IMG/VR virus record: IMGVR_UViG_3300028608_000030
Coordinates: 1-44,736 of that record
DNA length: 44,736 nt
Source of the DNA: a virus
Strand: one strand, 5' to 3'
Part shown: positions 39,043 to 44,736 of the stretch, piece after piece
How the letters are laid out: each line of letters begins with the position of its first letter
Numbering within the stretch: position 1 is the stretch's first letter
The notes under the pieces: generated by a model
Seen by the model: the letters and a program-made list of their open reading frames with translations, nothing else
The model's database searches: none
Told to the model about the DNA's origin: nothing
Program-made: the position numbers and the translations under genes

Positions 39043-39141
39043 ATGCGCTGCAAACACGGCGCCGCAACAAGCCCTCGGCCTCGTATCCCAGCGAGAGGAC
39101 GTTACCGCCACAAAGTCGGGTGGGCATGGGAAGCAGGATAG
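39043..39141 (+). CDS. Leaderless Arg-rich peptide, 32 aa (candidate)
   Basis: An ATG at 39043 lies exactly where transcription from the early promoter should begin. The 32-residue frame is rich in Arg, Lys and His (MRCKHGAATSPRPRIPARG, RYRHKVGWAW) and ends at TAG 39139-39141. Lambda-like phages often encode an Arg-rich antiterminator first after PL, but this peptide is much shorter than lambda N, so the parallel is weak. No gene is confidently seen in 39142-39374. Confidence 0.35.
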   Translation: MRCKHGAATSPRPRIPARGRYRHKVGWAWEAG

Positions 39142-39374
39142 CAGTACCTCAGGCAGGTTTATGGCGCCACCTGACGCCCGTTAGCCCGAATGACGCCAGT
39201 ACGGGTCGCGTGAGAAGGGAATTGCCTAGCCAGGGCTGCAACCTGGTGGACCGGATCGCCACGACGAGTACCCCTTGGGAGACGTGGACGCTGCGAGCAA
39301 GGGACGCAAATGAGCCTCTATGAGGCCACATTTGAATCGCCGCTGACGACAGCGCAGCGATTCATGTGTGAAGG

Positions 39375-39695
39375 CTACCTAGAGCTTTTGCCCAAGGACG
39401 GCAAACCGCCGCCGATGACGTGTACGCGCCCGGTTGACAGGGTTGATTTGGCACGTTCCCACGGTGTGGCTTGCTTCTTACGCTTTACCGACATAGGAGG
39501 TGGCGTGTGGTTTTTCGCATCTTCAACTTTTAGCTGGCCAATTTTCCTTGCGAATCCATCAGGAGAGCCGGCTTCAAAAAGTGTCGCTAGGAGCTCTTCA
39601 GTTGCGCCGGGGTCCCCTTGGCTTGCCTCTCTCCAAAGGCAGCGAATTCTGTGCAGTTCCGCAGACGCCGCAGATTTTGTTTTCTTCTTGGCCAC
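39375..39695 (-). CDS. Basic hypothetical protein, 106 aa, against the early transcript
   Basis: GTG start at 39695 with AGGGGA seven bases upstream. A Lys-rich N-terminus (AKKKTKSAASAELHRIRCLW), an acidic helix (GATEELLATLFEAGSPDGFA) and a basic C-terminal half. Codon use looks genuine and is less GC-rich than the neighbours. It is leftward inside a rightward operon, so it may be expressed in the lysogen and give antisense RNA to the early leader. A plus-strand frame at 39310-39708 competes but looks less protein-like. Confidence 0.5.
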   Translation of the reverse strand: MAKKKTKSAASAELHRIRCLWREASQGDPGATEELLATLFEAGSPDGFARKIGQLKVEDAKNHTPPPMSVKRKKQATPWERAKSTLSTGRVHVIGGGLPSLGKSSR

Positions 39696-39797
39696 AGCGT
39701 TCCCCTAGATGGTCGGTTGACTGCCAAATGTACCCGAAACCAATTCATCCGCCAGCCCGTTCCTAGAGCGGGCTTACGAATGAACAAGGAGAGAGGC

Positions 39798-40067
39798 ATG
39801 TCTGAACTGGATGCGGGCTACGACTTCAGCGGTCTGACGCCTGCGCAGGAATGGCTGATTTGCCTGCAAGGGTGGCGCGTTGGGTCGAAGTATCCCGATG
39901 GAAGCCCCTGGCCGCAGCCCACCAAGCGGACGGTGAAGAAGTTAATTGAGCGTGGCTTGGTGATCGAAAAGCAGCGCCGGACAGAAACCGCCAGCGGATG
40001 GGCCTTGACTGTCACCGAGTACGAAGTACCGCTGGCTGTGCATCTCGCGTACTGCATGAGCCAGTGA
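39798..40067 (+). CDS. Hypothetical protein, 89 aa, winged-helix-like
   Basis: The start at ATG 39798 follows AAGGAGAGAGGC, a strong ribosome site; the longer frame upstream crosses a hairpin (39752-39773) and is unlikely. The segment TPAQEWLICLQGWRVGSKYP, KRTVKKLIERGLVIEKQRR, TASGWALTVTEYEVP has the helix-helix-wing pattern of small DNA-binding proteins. It is the first well-supported gene of the rightward early operon and may be regulatory. Confidence 0.75.
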   Translation: MSELDAGYDFSGLTPAQEWLICLQGWRVGSKYPDGSPWPQPTKRTVKKLIERGLVIEKQRRTETASGWALTVTEYEVPLAVHLAYCMSQ

Positions 40068-40111
40068 GCCCGCTTCTTTCAGGATTCATACCGATTAACA
40101 AGGAGAACGAG

Positions 40112-40567
40112 ATGGCCATCAACGACAAGTCGCCGCGTCCCACTGTCACCGACGGAATGGTGATCGAAGCCGCCCTGACTGAATACCCGGAACTGGCCGA
40201 AGCCGAGTCCATTGCCGAGCATTTCCACCGGCACATGGACGGCTACGAGTTGGCCAAGGAGTTGGATCGCAGTGCTTGGTGGGACTGCAACCGTGATGAC
40301 GTCGACAAGCTGGATAACGTCAGTTCCAAAGTTGAACGACTCCTGGTCGAGGCAGAACGGGCATGGTGCATCGCTCACGATATCCAGCCCGACCTTCCAG
40401 TCGGGACGCGGCTTCGCCTTCCTCGTGGGGGTGTCGGTGAAATCACCGGCATCGCCAGCAGTCACAGTCCGGCGTCCTACTTGGTGAAGGAAGAGGGCCA
40501 GGACGACGAGGTGAGCGGCAACCGTCGATACATCATCAAATTTGAAGACGCGGTTGTGGACGATTAA
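40112..40567 (+). CDS. Hypothetical protein, 151 aa
   Basis: Starts at ATG 40112 after AAGGAG. Acidic helical N-terminal two-thirds (LAEAESIAEHFHRHMDGYEL, KVERLLVEAERAWCIAHDI), then a beta-rich part with PVGTRLRLPRGGVGEITGIA, which looks like a small SH3/KOW-type barrel. Neighbouring genes on both sides also have strong ribosome sites and no overlaps, so they may be expressed at independent levels. No known family. Confidence 0.75.
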   Translation: MAINDKSPRPTVTDGMVIEAALTEYPELAEAESIAEHFHRHMDGYELAKELDRSAWWDCNRDDVDKLDNVSSKVERLLVEAERAWCIAHDIQPDLPVGTRLRLPRGGVGEITGIASSHSPASYLVKEEGQDDEVSGNRRYIIKFEDAVVDD

Positions 40568-40608
40568 CCCCCCAACCCGTTGATAAGCCCGAGGGCAAAG
40601 GAGAAGAG

Positions 40609-40995
40609 ATGACACCTGAACAGAAGATCAAGCACTTGATCCTCAACCGGCGCGCCGAGCTGGCTGACGAAAGCGCCCCGGTAGTGACTGCCGAAAACGT
40701 CGACGACTTGTATGAAGAAGCCGAGACAAACGACGACGGCAACTTGCAGGACGCACGCAACGAAGTCCGATGTTCCGGCATCGAAACCGGCCTGGGCTGC
40801 GATTGGTCGCGCCACTACGAAAGCAACGCGGTTGCGGCTCAAACGCCGGACGGTTCTTGGGTGGGCTGGACCTACTGGTACGGCGGCGGCAAGCACGGCG
40901 AACCCGATGCCGTTGATTGGATTGAAGACGCCTACGACGTGGCCTGCGTTGAAGAACAGAAGATGGTGACGGTCCGCACCTTCACCACGCAGTAA
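40609..40995 (+). CDS. Hypothetical acidic protein, 128 aa
   Basis: Starts at ATG 40609 after AAAGGAGAAGAG. The strongly acidic middle (TAENVDDLYEEAETNDDGNL) and the segment WVGWTYWYGGGKHGEPDAVD, IEDAYDVACVEEQKMVTVR suggest a compact fold. Similar acidic early proteins in phages are often inhibitors or DNA mimics, but nothing here shows that. It is the last gene before the tmRNA locus. Confidence 0.75.
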   Translation: MTPEQKIKHLILNRRAELADESAPVVTAENVDDLYEEAETNDDGNLQDARNEVRCSGIETGLGCDWSRHYESNAVAAQTPDGSWVGWTYWYGGGKHGEPDAVDWIEDAYDVACVEEQKMVTVRTFTTQ

Positions 40996-41144
40996 TTCTC
41001 CCCCTGGTGCTGCATAGCAGCCGTAGCCGCACGAAACGCGGCGCTATCAAGAGAGGCGGTTGACGCGCCATGTTTCACCAGCCACTAGGTCTGGGTCGGG
41101 CATGGGCGTAGAAGCCGGTGGACGGCGCCGGAAGCCGGTCCAGC

Positions 41145-41230
41145 CGCCTCCCTTGATGGTAGTAGCAGGCAACTGCAGAAGTGAAGTGAATGGCGTTCGG
41201 ACGCGGGTTCAATTCCCGCCGGCTCCACCA
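41145..41230 (+). ncRNA. ssrA: Permuted tmRNA, acceptor (3') piece
   Basis: Bases 41196-41230 match the 3' end of bacterial tmRNA closely: TTCGGAC, T stem GCGGG/CCCGC (41203-41207 with 41215-41219), T loop TTCAATT, acceptor strand CGGCTCC (41220-41226), discriminator A and encoded CCA (41228-41230). TAGTAGCAG at 41160-41168 can pair with 41340-41349 of the coding piece to form helix P2 with one bulged A. The 5' end is not defined; 41145 is an estimate. Because this piece precedes the coding piece, the gene is circularly permuted, as in alphaproteobacteria, cyanobacteria and some betaproteobacteria. Confidence 0.88.
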
Positions 41231-41302
41231 CTGGCGGCATTGGCGTCGAACTCATAACCACCCGGGGTCCGGATCACGGGGAGTTCCAGTGCCGCCAGCC
41301 AT
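41231..41302 (+). ncRNA. tmRNA intervening segment, removed on maturation
   Basis: CTGGCGGCATTGG (41231-41243) pairs with CCAGTGCCGCCAG (41286-41298) over 13 bp with one G-U pair, stacking on the acceptor stem. This is the expected shape of a permuted pre-tmRNA, in which the loop is excised to leave the mature 5' end at 41303 and CCA at 41230. Confidence 0.85.
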
Positions 41303-41580
41303 GGGGCCGATCGGTTTCGACGGGCGTACTGAAGCGGATCTGACTACTAGGCAAGCGGAGCCTTAAACCAAGCAAATTTGTAGACGCCAACGACGACTAC
41401 ATCCGTGCCGCTGCGTAAGCGGTAACGGCCTCCCCCGGCAGGTGGCAACAGAAGCCGGGGACTTCCCCCAGACGTCACTGCGGTAGCGCCTTAGCCGCGC
41501 TGCACAACTCAACTTTCAACACGCGAAAACGGGTACGACAAACCGGTGCTTTATCCGGGGCGCAGTGACGTCTGGAAGAA
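41303..41580 (+). ncRNA. ssrA: Permuted tmRNA, coding (5') piece with tag ANDDYIRAAA
   Basis: It begins GGGGCCGATCGGTTTCGACG, the tmRNA 5' signature. GGGGCCG pairs with CGGCTCC of the acceptor piece over 7 bp, with G3-U70, the alanyl-tRNA synthetase identity pair. The tag frame starts at GCC 41386 after GTAGAC and reads Ala-Asn-Asp-Asp-Tyr-Ile-Arg-Ala-Ala-Ala, stop TAA 41416-41418. The stop lies in hairpin CCGCT/AGCGG (41408-41422), as in other tmRNAs. Further hairpins are CCCCGGC/GCCGGGG and a perfect 15-bp helix (41468-41482 with 41561-41575). The 3' end near 41580 is estimated. The RNA would rescue stalled ribosomes and tag their products. Confidence 0.9.
41468..41575 (+). repeat. Perfect 15-bp inverted repeat closing the tmRNA 3' domain
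   Basis: The arm at 41468-41482 (CCAGACGTCACTGCG) is exactly complementary to 41561-41575. It encloses about 78 bases with smaller helices (GCGG/CCGC at 41481-41499) and an A-rich unpaired stretch. It probably folds the end of the coding piece. Confidence 0.8.
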
Positions 41581-41715
41581 GTGAATCTACGACTTACGCA
41601 GTCTTCCCCCACCCTTCAAGCCCTCCACACCATACCGCCGCGTGCGCACAAAGCGTGGTGTGTGGTTGGCCGTGAGGATCTGGCCGGAAGACTGCACCCC
41701 TACATAGGAACCACC

Positions 41716-41937
41716 ATGAAGAGCAAAGCGCTGTACCTGCTTGGCGCGTTGGTTATGCCGGTCTTTCTTCCGCTTTGGCTGCTGTGGTGCTTCCTGGCGG
41801 ATTTTGGCGGCTCTCTGAAGATCGCCCTTCGGAATACCTACTTCAGCACCCGCCATCAGGCCAAGCAGGACTGGCGGACGCTGGTCTCTTACTACGCCGA
41901 CGGGTTCCCGAAGGCTTTGGACAAGGAACGACCATGA
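41716..41937 (+). CDS. Small membrane protein, 73 aa
   Basis: ATG 41716 after AGGA. Residues 5-32 are hydrophobic (ALYLLGALVMPVFLPLWLLW), followed by a basic/aromatic cytosolic tail (RHQAKQDWRTLVSYYADGF). The longer upstream frame runs into the tmRNA region and is not used. It overlaps the next start by four bases (ATGA). No family recognised. Confidence 0.7.
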   Translation: MKSKALYLLGALVMPVFLPLWLLWCFLADFGGSLKIALRNTYFSTRHQAKQDWRTLVSYYADGFPKALDKERP

Positions 41938-42203
41938 GCACGATAAAGCTGCCGCCGCTTCCGACTCTCGCAGGCGATGACGCTGCGAACTACTTCTGCC
42001 ACGTCGTCAGCGTCGAAGAAGCACAAGCCTACGCCACCGCCTACGCCGAGGAAGCTGTACGCCAGGCTCTGGTGGAAGCCGCTGCGATCTGCAATCGGAA
42101 GTTCATTGCAATGGCTGAAGGCGGATTCCCTCGCGAGGCTAGCACAGCCAGAAAGCTGACAGCGGAAATCGTTGCGCTCTTACCGGAGAACCGTGATGGA
42201 TAA
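41934..42203 (+). CDS. Hypothetical protein, 89 aa
   Basis: Begins TIKLPPLPTLAGDDAANYFC, continues with SVEEAQAYATAYAEEAVRQA and ends TARKLTAEIVALLPENRDG. This layout (Pro-rich start, Y-T-x-x-Q-x-x-A-Y-A helix) is common in short early proteins of phages of Burkholderiales. Coupled to both neighbours by overlaps. Function unknown. Confidence 0.75.
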   Translation: MSTIKLPPLPTLAGDDAANYFCHVVSVEEAQAYATAYAEEAVRQALVEAAAICNRKFIAMAEGGFPREASTARKLTAEIVALLPENRDG

Positions 42204-42468
42204 ATGGCATGGCGACGAACAGTACGAGGTCTTAACGGCCACCGTCCAAGACGTATGCCAGACGCTTGGCAATCCTGCTAGCTGGGATGCAGACAACCAC
42301 GACGCGCTGTACTGGGCCAAGCGGCTGGGGGATGCGGACTTCTTCGCCAATCTCGGACCGGCTGACCACATGGCGATTCTGAGCGCGGTGATGAACAGCA
42401 ATTCGCAGTGGTGCTTGCCCTTGCAGCGCGATATCAAGCACGCCATAGCCATCGAGTTGGACGGCTGA
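42196..42468 (+). CDS. Hypothetical protein, 90 aa
   Basis: ATG 42196 overlaps the previous stop by eight bases. It is an acidic helical protein: YEVLTATVQDVCQTLGNPAS, WAKRLGDADFFANLGPADHM, QRDIKHAIAIELDG. No recognised domain. It is part of the run of small, tightly packed early genes between the tmRNA and the recombination genes. Confidence 0.7.
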   Translation: MDKWHGDEQYEVLTATVQDVCQTLGNPASWDADNHDALYWAKRLGDADFFANLGPADHMAILSAVMNSNSQWCLPLQRDIKHAIAIELDG

Positions 42469-42573
42469 ATGGAACTCCCCACCCTATCCCAATTAATCGG
42501 CCTGTTCGCCGCCCTGTACCTGGTTGCGCTCATCGGTAATGAGGTGGCGGCCATCCTGAGGAAATCAGCATGA
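42469..42573 (+). CDS. Tiny membrane protein, 34 aa
   Basis: ATG 42469 directly follows the previous TGA, and the stop overlaps the next ATG (ATGA), so spacing supports translation. Residues 7-29 (SQLIGLFAALYLVALIGNEV) are one transmembrane helix with a basic C-terminus (LRKSA). Small membrane peptides of this kind in early phage operons can target host envelope proteins; nothing more can be said. Confidence 0.55.
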   Translation: MELPTLSQLIGLFAALYLVALIGNEVAAILRKSA

Positions 42574-42806
42574 ACATGGACAAAGACGGCGGCAACGCTT
42601 TCCCCATCCCGGGACTGCAAGAAGATCCCGACTTCAACGGCATGAGCCTGCGCGACTACTTCGCGGCTAAGGCTATGCAGGCTTGGCTTACCACCTACGA
42701 GCGTACTGATGAACACCCATCTGAGTGTGACGGAGCACTAACCGCTCATGCGGTGAATGCCTATGCAATGGCCGACGCCATGCTGGCCGCGCGAGGTCCC
42801 CAATGA
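42570..42806 (+). CDS. Conserved phage protein with GMSLRDYFAAKAMQ motif
   Basis: A 78-residue protein. DKDGGNAFPIPGLQ, then FNGMSLRDYFAAKAMQAW and AYAMADAMLAARG form a widely distributed short phage protein pattern of unknown function. Aromatic and acidic residues flank the central helix. The gene is coupled to the flanking small membrane genes by four-base overlaps. Confidence 0.8.
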   Translation: MNMDKDGGNAFPIPGLQEDPDFNGMSLRDYFAAKAMQAWLTTYERTDEHPSECDGALTAHAVNAYAMADAMLAARGPQ

Positions 42807-42979
42807 TCCGCCTCCTGCGCAAGCTACTCCAAACCGATGCCCACCTAGCCGTGGGCCTTTTTTCGATCATCTGCGCCATCGTCGGCGTGCTGGGAAGCGT
42901 TCAGCAGTCCGATCAAGCTTCTAACGAACGCTGGGCGAAGGATGGCAAGACGGCGGTTGCCTCACGGGAATCGCCATGA
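42803..42979 (+). CDS. Small membrane protein, 58 aa
   Basis: ATG 42803 overlaps the previous stop (ATGA). A basic N-terminus (MIRLLRKLLQ) precedes a membrane span at about 15-33 (LAVGLFSIICAIVGVLGSV) and a polar tail (SNERWAKDGKTAVA). The positive-inside rule puts the N-terminus in the cytoplasm. It is the third predicted membrane peptide in this 1.3-kb segment. Confidence 0.6.
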   Translation: MIRLLRKLLQTDAHLAVGLFSIICAIVGVLGSVQQSDQASNERWAKDGKTAVASRESP

Positions 42980-43149
42980 GCCACGACGACGAATCCGCCG
43001 CGCTGGCCTATCAGCAAGAACTCGAACATCAGGAGCAAGACCATGCAACACAGCGAATCGATGAAGGCAATCGCCCCGGCGCTCTTGGCAGCGCAGAAGG
43101 CTACGGAGTTCGCCAAAAAGGACGCCACGAACCCGCATTTCAAGAATAA
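42976..43149 (+). CDS. Possible short protein overlapping ERF, 57 aa
   Basis: ATG 42976 overlaps the previous stop. The first 22 residues (SHDDESAALAYQQELEHQEQ) are acidic and look coded; the rest overlaps the ERF gene in another frame by 107 bases. It may simply be a leader that couples translation to the ERF gene, whose own AGGAG lies inside it. Confidence 0.4.
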   Translation: MSHDDESAALAYQQELEHQEQDHATQRIDEGNRPGALGSAEGYGVRQKGRHEPAFQE

Positions 43150-43642
43150 GTACGCCGACCTCCCCGCCGTCATTGAGGCCGTCAAACCGGCCCTGAACGC
43201 TGCCGGCATCGTGTACATCCAGACCGCCAGCCCGTCCGACGACAACCGCCTGCATCTGACGACCATGCTGATGCATGAATCCGGGGAATGGATTTCCGAC
43301 ACGCTGGTCATGCCGCTGCCCAAGCAAGACCCCCAAGGCTATGGCAGCGCGATGACCTACGCCCGTCGCTATGCCTTGGCGGCCATCACTGGCGTCTACC
43401 AGGACGACGACGACGGCAACGCAGCGTCCGGCCCGGCTACTCGCCCCACCCAGGCACAGAACGATGCGGCGCCATCTGAGTCGCAGACCGCCGAAGCAGA
43501 CGCAATGATCGTCGCGCAGATGAACGCCGCAGCGACCGTCCCCGACTTGGTGAAGCTGATGAACGGCCTTGCTGCCGACCAAAAGCGCCTTGTCACCCAG
43601 CATTTCAATCAACGCATGAATGAACTCAAGAAGGCAGCGTAA
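43043..43642 (+). CDS. erf: ERF-family single-strand annealing recombinase
   Basis: A 199-residue protein with AGGAG seven bases before ATG 43043. NPHFKNKYADLPAVIEAVKP, LTTMLMHESGEWISD and YGSAMTYARRYALAAITGVY, then QDDDDGN, are the conserved blocks of ERF recombinases (P22 Erf group), which anneal complementary single strands independently of RecA. The C-terminal part is a linker and helical domain. With the adjacent SSB and exonuclease it forms a recombination module. Confidence 0.92.
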   Translation: MQHSESMKAIAPALLAAQKATEFAKKDATNPHFKNKYADLPAVIEAVKPALNAAGIVYIQTASPSDDNRLHLTTMLMHESGEWISDTLVMPLPKQDPQGYGSAMTYARRYALAAITGVYQDDDDGNAASGPATRPTQAQNDAAPSESQTAEADAMIVAQMNAAATVPDLVKLMNGLAADQKRLVTQHFNQRMNELKKAA

Positions 43643-43968
43643 TGAGCAACGACCTGAACCAATGCCAGTTTATTGGCCGACTCGGCAAAGACGTAGAAAT
43701 CCGCTATGCCCCTGACGGCGCTGAAGTAGCCACCTTTTCTCTGGCTTGCGGCTGGAAGACCAGCAGCAAAGAAGGCACTGAATGGGTACGAGTCACCGCC
43801 TTTGGGAAGCTGGCGAGCATTTGCGGCACCTATCTGAAAAAGGGGAAACAGGTGTTCATTCAGGGCCGCATGCAAACCCGCGAGTATGAGAAAGACGGCA
43901 GTAAGCGCTACGTCACCGAGATCATCGCAGACCAAATGCAGATGCTTGGGTCGAAGGAAAGCCAATGA
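43642..43968 (+). CDS. ssb: Single-stranded DNA-binding protein
   Basis: A 108-residue OB-fold protein: NQCQFIGRLGKDVEIRYAPD, WVRVTAFGKLASICGTYLKK, KQVFIQGRMQTREYEKDGS, VTEIIADQMQML. It ends without the acidic, Phe-ending tail of host SSB, so it should not recruit the host SSB-binding proteins. It works with ERF and the exonuclease, overlapping the upstream stop by one base. Confidence 0.95.
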   Translation: MSNDLNQCQFIGRLGKDVEIRYAPDGAEVATFSLACGWKTSSKEGTEWVRVTAFGKLASICGTYLKKGKQVFIQGRMQTREYEKDGSKRYVTEIIADQMQMLGSKESQ

Positions 43969-44714
43969 CCCACGTCTACATCGATATCGAATCACTGCCG
44001 GACATGCGCGAAGGCGCGCTGCAAGCCTTCATCGATGACGCCAAGGAGAACTTCAAGGCACCCTCGACGCTGACGAAGGAGCAGGCAGCGGCCGATCTGG
44101 GGTTGACGGACAAGGATCAGATCAAGTTCACCAGCAAAGACGCCATGATTGCGCAATGGGTGAACAACTTCAAAGAATCGAAGGGGCCGGAACTTGCTGA
44201 GCAGGAATGGCGCAAAACGGCGCTGAACGGTGCATCTGGCCAAGTCCTGATGATCGGCCTCGCATTTGATGACGCCGAACCAGTGGTCGCCCATGCGTCG
44301 ACCGAGGCGGAAACACTGGCCGTCGCGTTCGACATGATCCGCCAAGGTATCGACCCGAATCGCCGCCCGGTGTTCATCGGGCACAACGTGACCGGCTTTG
44401 ACCTTCGCTTCATCTACCAGCGCGCAGTCATCACGGGCGTACAGCCGCCGCTGGCTATCCCCTTCGGCGCGCGCCCTTGGGACGATTCTGTGTTCGACAC
44501 CATGACGCAATGGGCTGGGCACGGCAACCGTATCTCGCTGGACAACCTCTGCACCGCCCTGGGCCTCCCCGGTAAGGGCGAGATCGACGGCAGCCAGGTC
44601 TACGACTACTGGAAAGCCGGACGCGTTGCCGAACTGATCGCGTACTGCGCCGATGACGTTCACAAGGCCCGCGAAGCCCACCGCCGCATGACCTTCCAGC
44701 GCTTGGCCGCGTAA
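43965..44714 (+). CDS. PolB-type 3'-5' exonuclease (DnaQ fold)
   Basis: A 249-residue protein. ExoI motif YIDIES (Asp7, Glu9), ExoII in FIGHNVTGFDLRFIYQRA and ExoIII in YCADDVHKAREAHRRM give the DEDD active site. The family is the predicted exonuclease related to the PolB proofreading domain. It would generate or trim single strands for ERF annealing. It overlaps SSB by four bases and is the last gene before the junction, after which the same transcript continues at base 1. Confidence 0.9.
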   Translation: MTHVYIDIESLPDMREGALQAFIDDAKENFKAPSTLTKEQAAADLGLTDKDQIKFTSKDAMIAQWVNNFKESKGPELAEQEWRKTALNGASGQVLMIGLAFDDAEPVVAHASTEAETLAVAFDMIRQGIDPNRRPVFIGHNVTGFDLRFIYQRAVITGVQPPLAIPFGARPWDDSVFDTMTQWAGHGNRISLDNLCTALGLPGKGEIDGSQVYDYWKAGRVAELIAYCADDVHKAREAHRRMTFQRLAA

Positions 44715-44720
44715 CCCTCC

Positions 44721-44736
44721 CCCCGCAGCCCCGTAC
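44721..44736. repeat. Right copy of 16-bp terminal repeat
   Basis: Exact copy of bases 1-16; see the left copy. Merging the two gives a continuous rightward transcript from the exonuclease gene to the small membrane gene. Confidence 0.8.

Noticed and set aside
39310-39708. Plus-strand frame of 132 residues in the early leader
   Set aside because: It overlaps the better minus-strand gene at 39375-39695, and its C-terminal half is Ser/Ala/Pro-rich, as expected for an antisense shadow.
41060-41088. Dedicated tmRNA promoter (TTGACG, then CACTAG at 17 bases)
   Set aside because: The -10 matches the consensus at only two of six positions. Transcription from the upstream early promoter is sufficient.
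41060-41257. Protein-coding frame over the tmRNA acceptor piece
   Set aside because: The bases are explained by conserved RNA structure, and no ribosome site or protein family supports translation.
1-44736. CRISPR array, diversity-generating retroelement or insertion sequence
   Set aside because: No regularly spaced repeats, reverse transcriptase, variable repeat pair or transposase with inverted ends was seen on either strand.

Overview
The window looks like one complete temperate phage genome, probably closed as a circle: bases 1-16 are repeated exactly at 44721-44736, genes run across that junction in one direction, and every module of a lambda-like siphovirus is present. GC-rich codon use, an attP core made of a tRNA-Arg(UCU) 3' half, and protein families common in phages of Burkholderiales (Bordetella/Achromobacter/Burkholderia type) point to a betaproteobacterial host. 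That host call is inference.

Layout. (1) 37.2-39.0 kb, switch: a LexA-like CI repressor (37258-38355, +) divergent from a Cro/YdaS-like repressor (36903-37181, -). Five 15-bp operators of the type TTAGGC-N3-GCCTAA lie in two clusters, three between cI and cro and two over a near-consensus rightward promoter at 39008-39036. A BamE/SmpA-like lipoprotein follows cI. (2) Leftward early operon, 36.5-30.4 kb: CII-like regulator, NinB, two nuclease-like proteins, replication initiator, DnaB helicase, a RecU/DUF1064-like nuclease, small proteins and a likely late regulator, ending at a strong terminator. (3) Leftward late operon, 30.3-7.9 kb: terminase, portal, head, neck, tail tube with two Ig-like domains, 990-residue tape measure, tail tip, fibre, endolysin, lysis membrane proteins and nested Rz/Rz1 spanins. 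(4) Rightward early operon, 39.0-44.7 kb and on through 1-5.6 kb: small accessory genes, ERF annealing protein, SSB, PolB-type 3'-5' exonuclease, an HNH-AP2 endonuclease, accessory genes, a DUF4224 putative excisionase and the tyrosine integrase, then attP.

The most striking element is in the rightward operon at about 41145-41580: a phage-carried, circularly permuted (two-piece) tmRNA. The acceptor piece, with T arm and CCA, precedes the coding piece. The two rebuild a 7-bp acceptor stem with the G3-U70 alanine identity pair. The reading frame encodes a ten-residue tag, ANDDYIRAAA, whose stop codon sits in a hairpin loop. The segment between the pieces is closed by a 13-bp helix.

The second notable element is cargo between attP and the lysis genes: a 591-residue asparagine-synthetase-like protein with an intact PP-loop but no N-terminal glutaminase cysteine. 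It sits just after a 34-residue stump of an SRAP (YedK/HMCES) gene. Its place at the prophage end, where lysogenic-conversion genes usually sit, suggests a host-modifying role, which is unproven.
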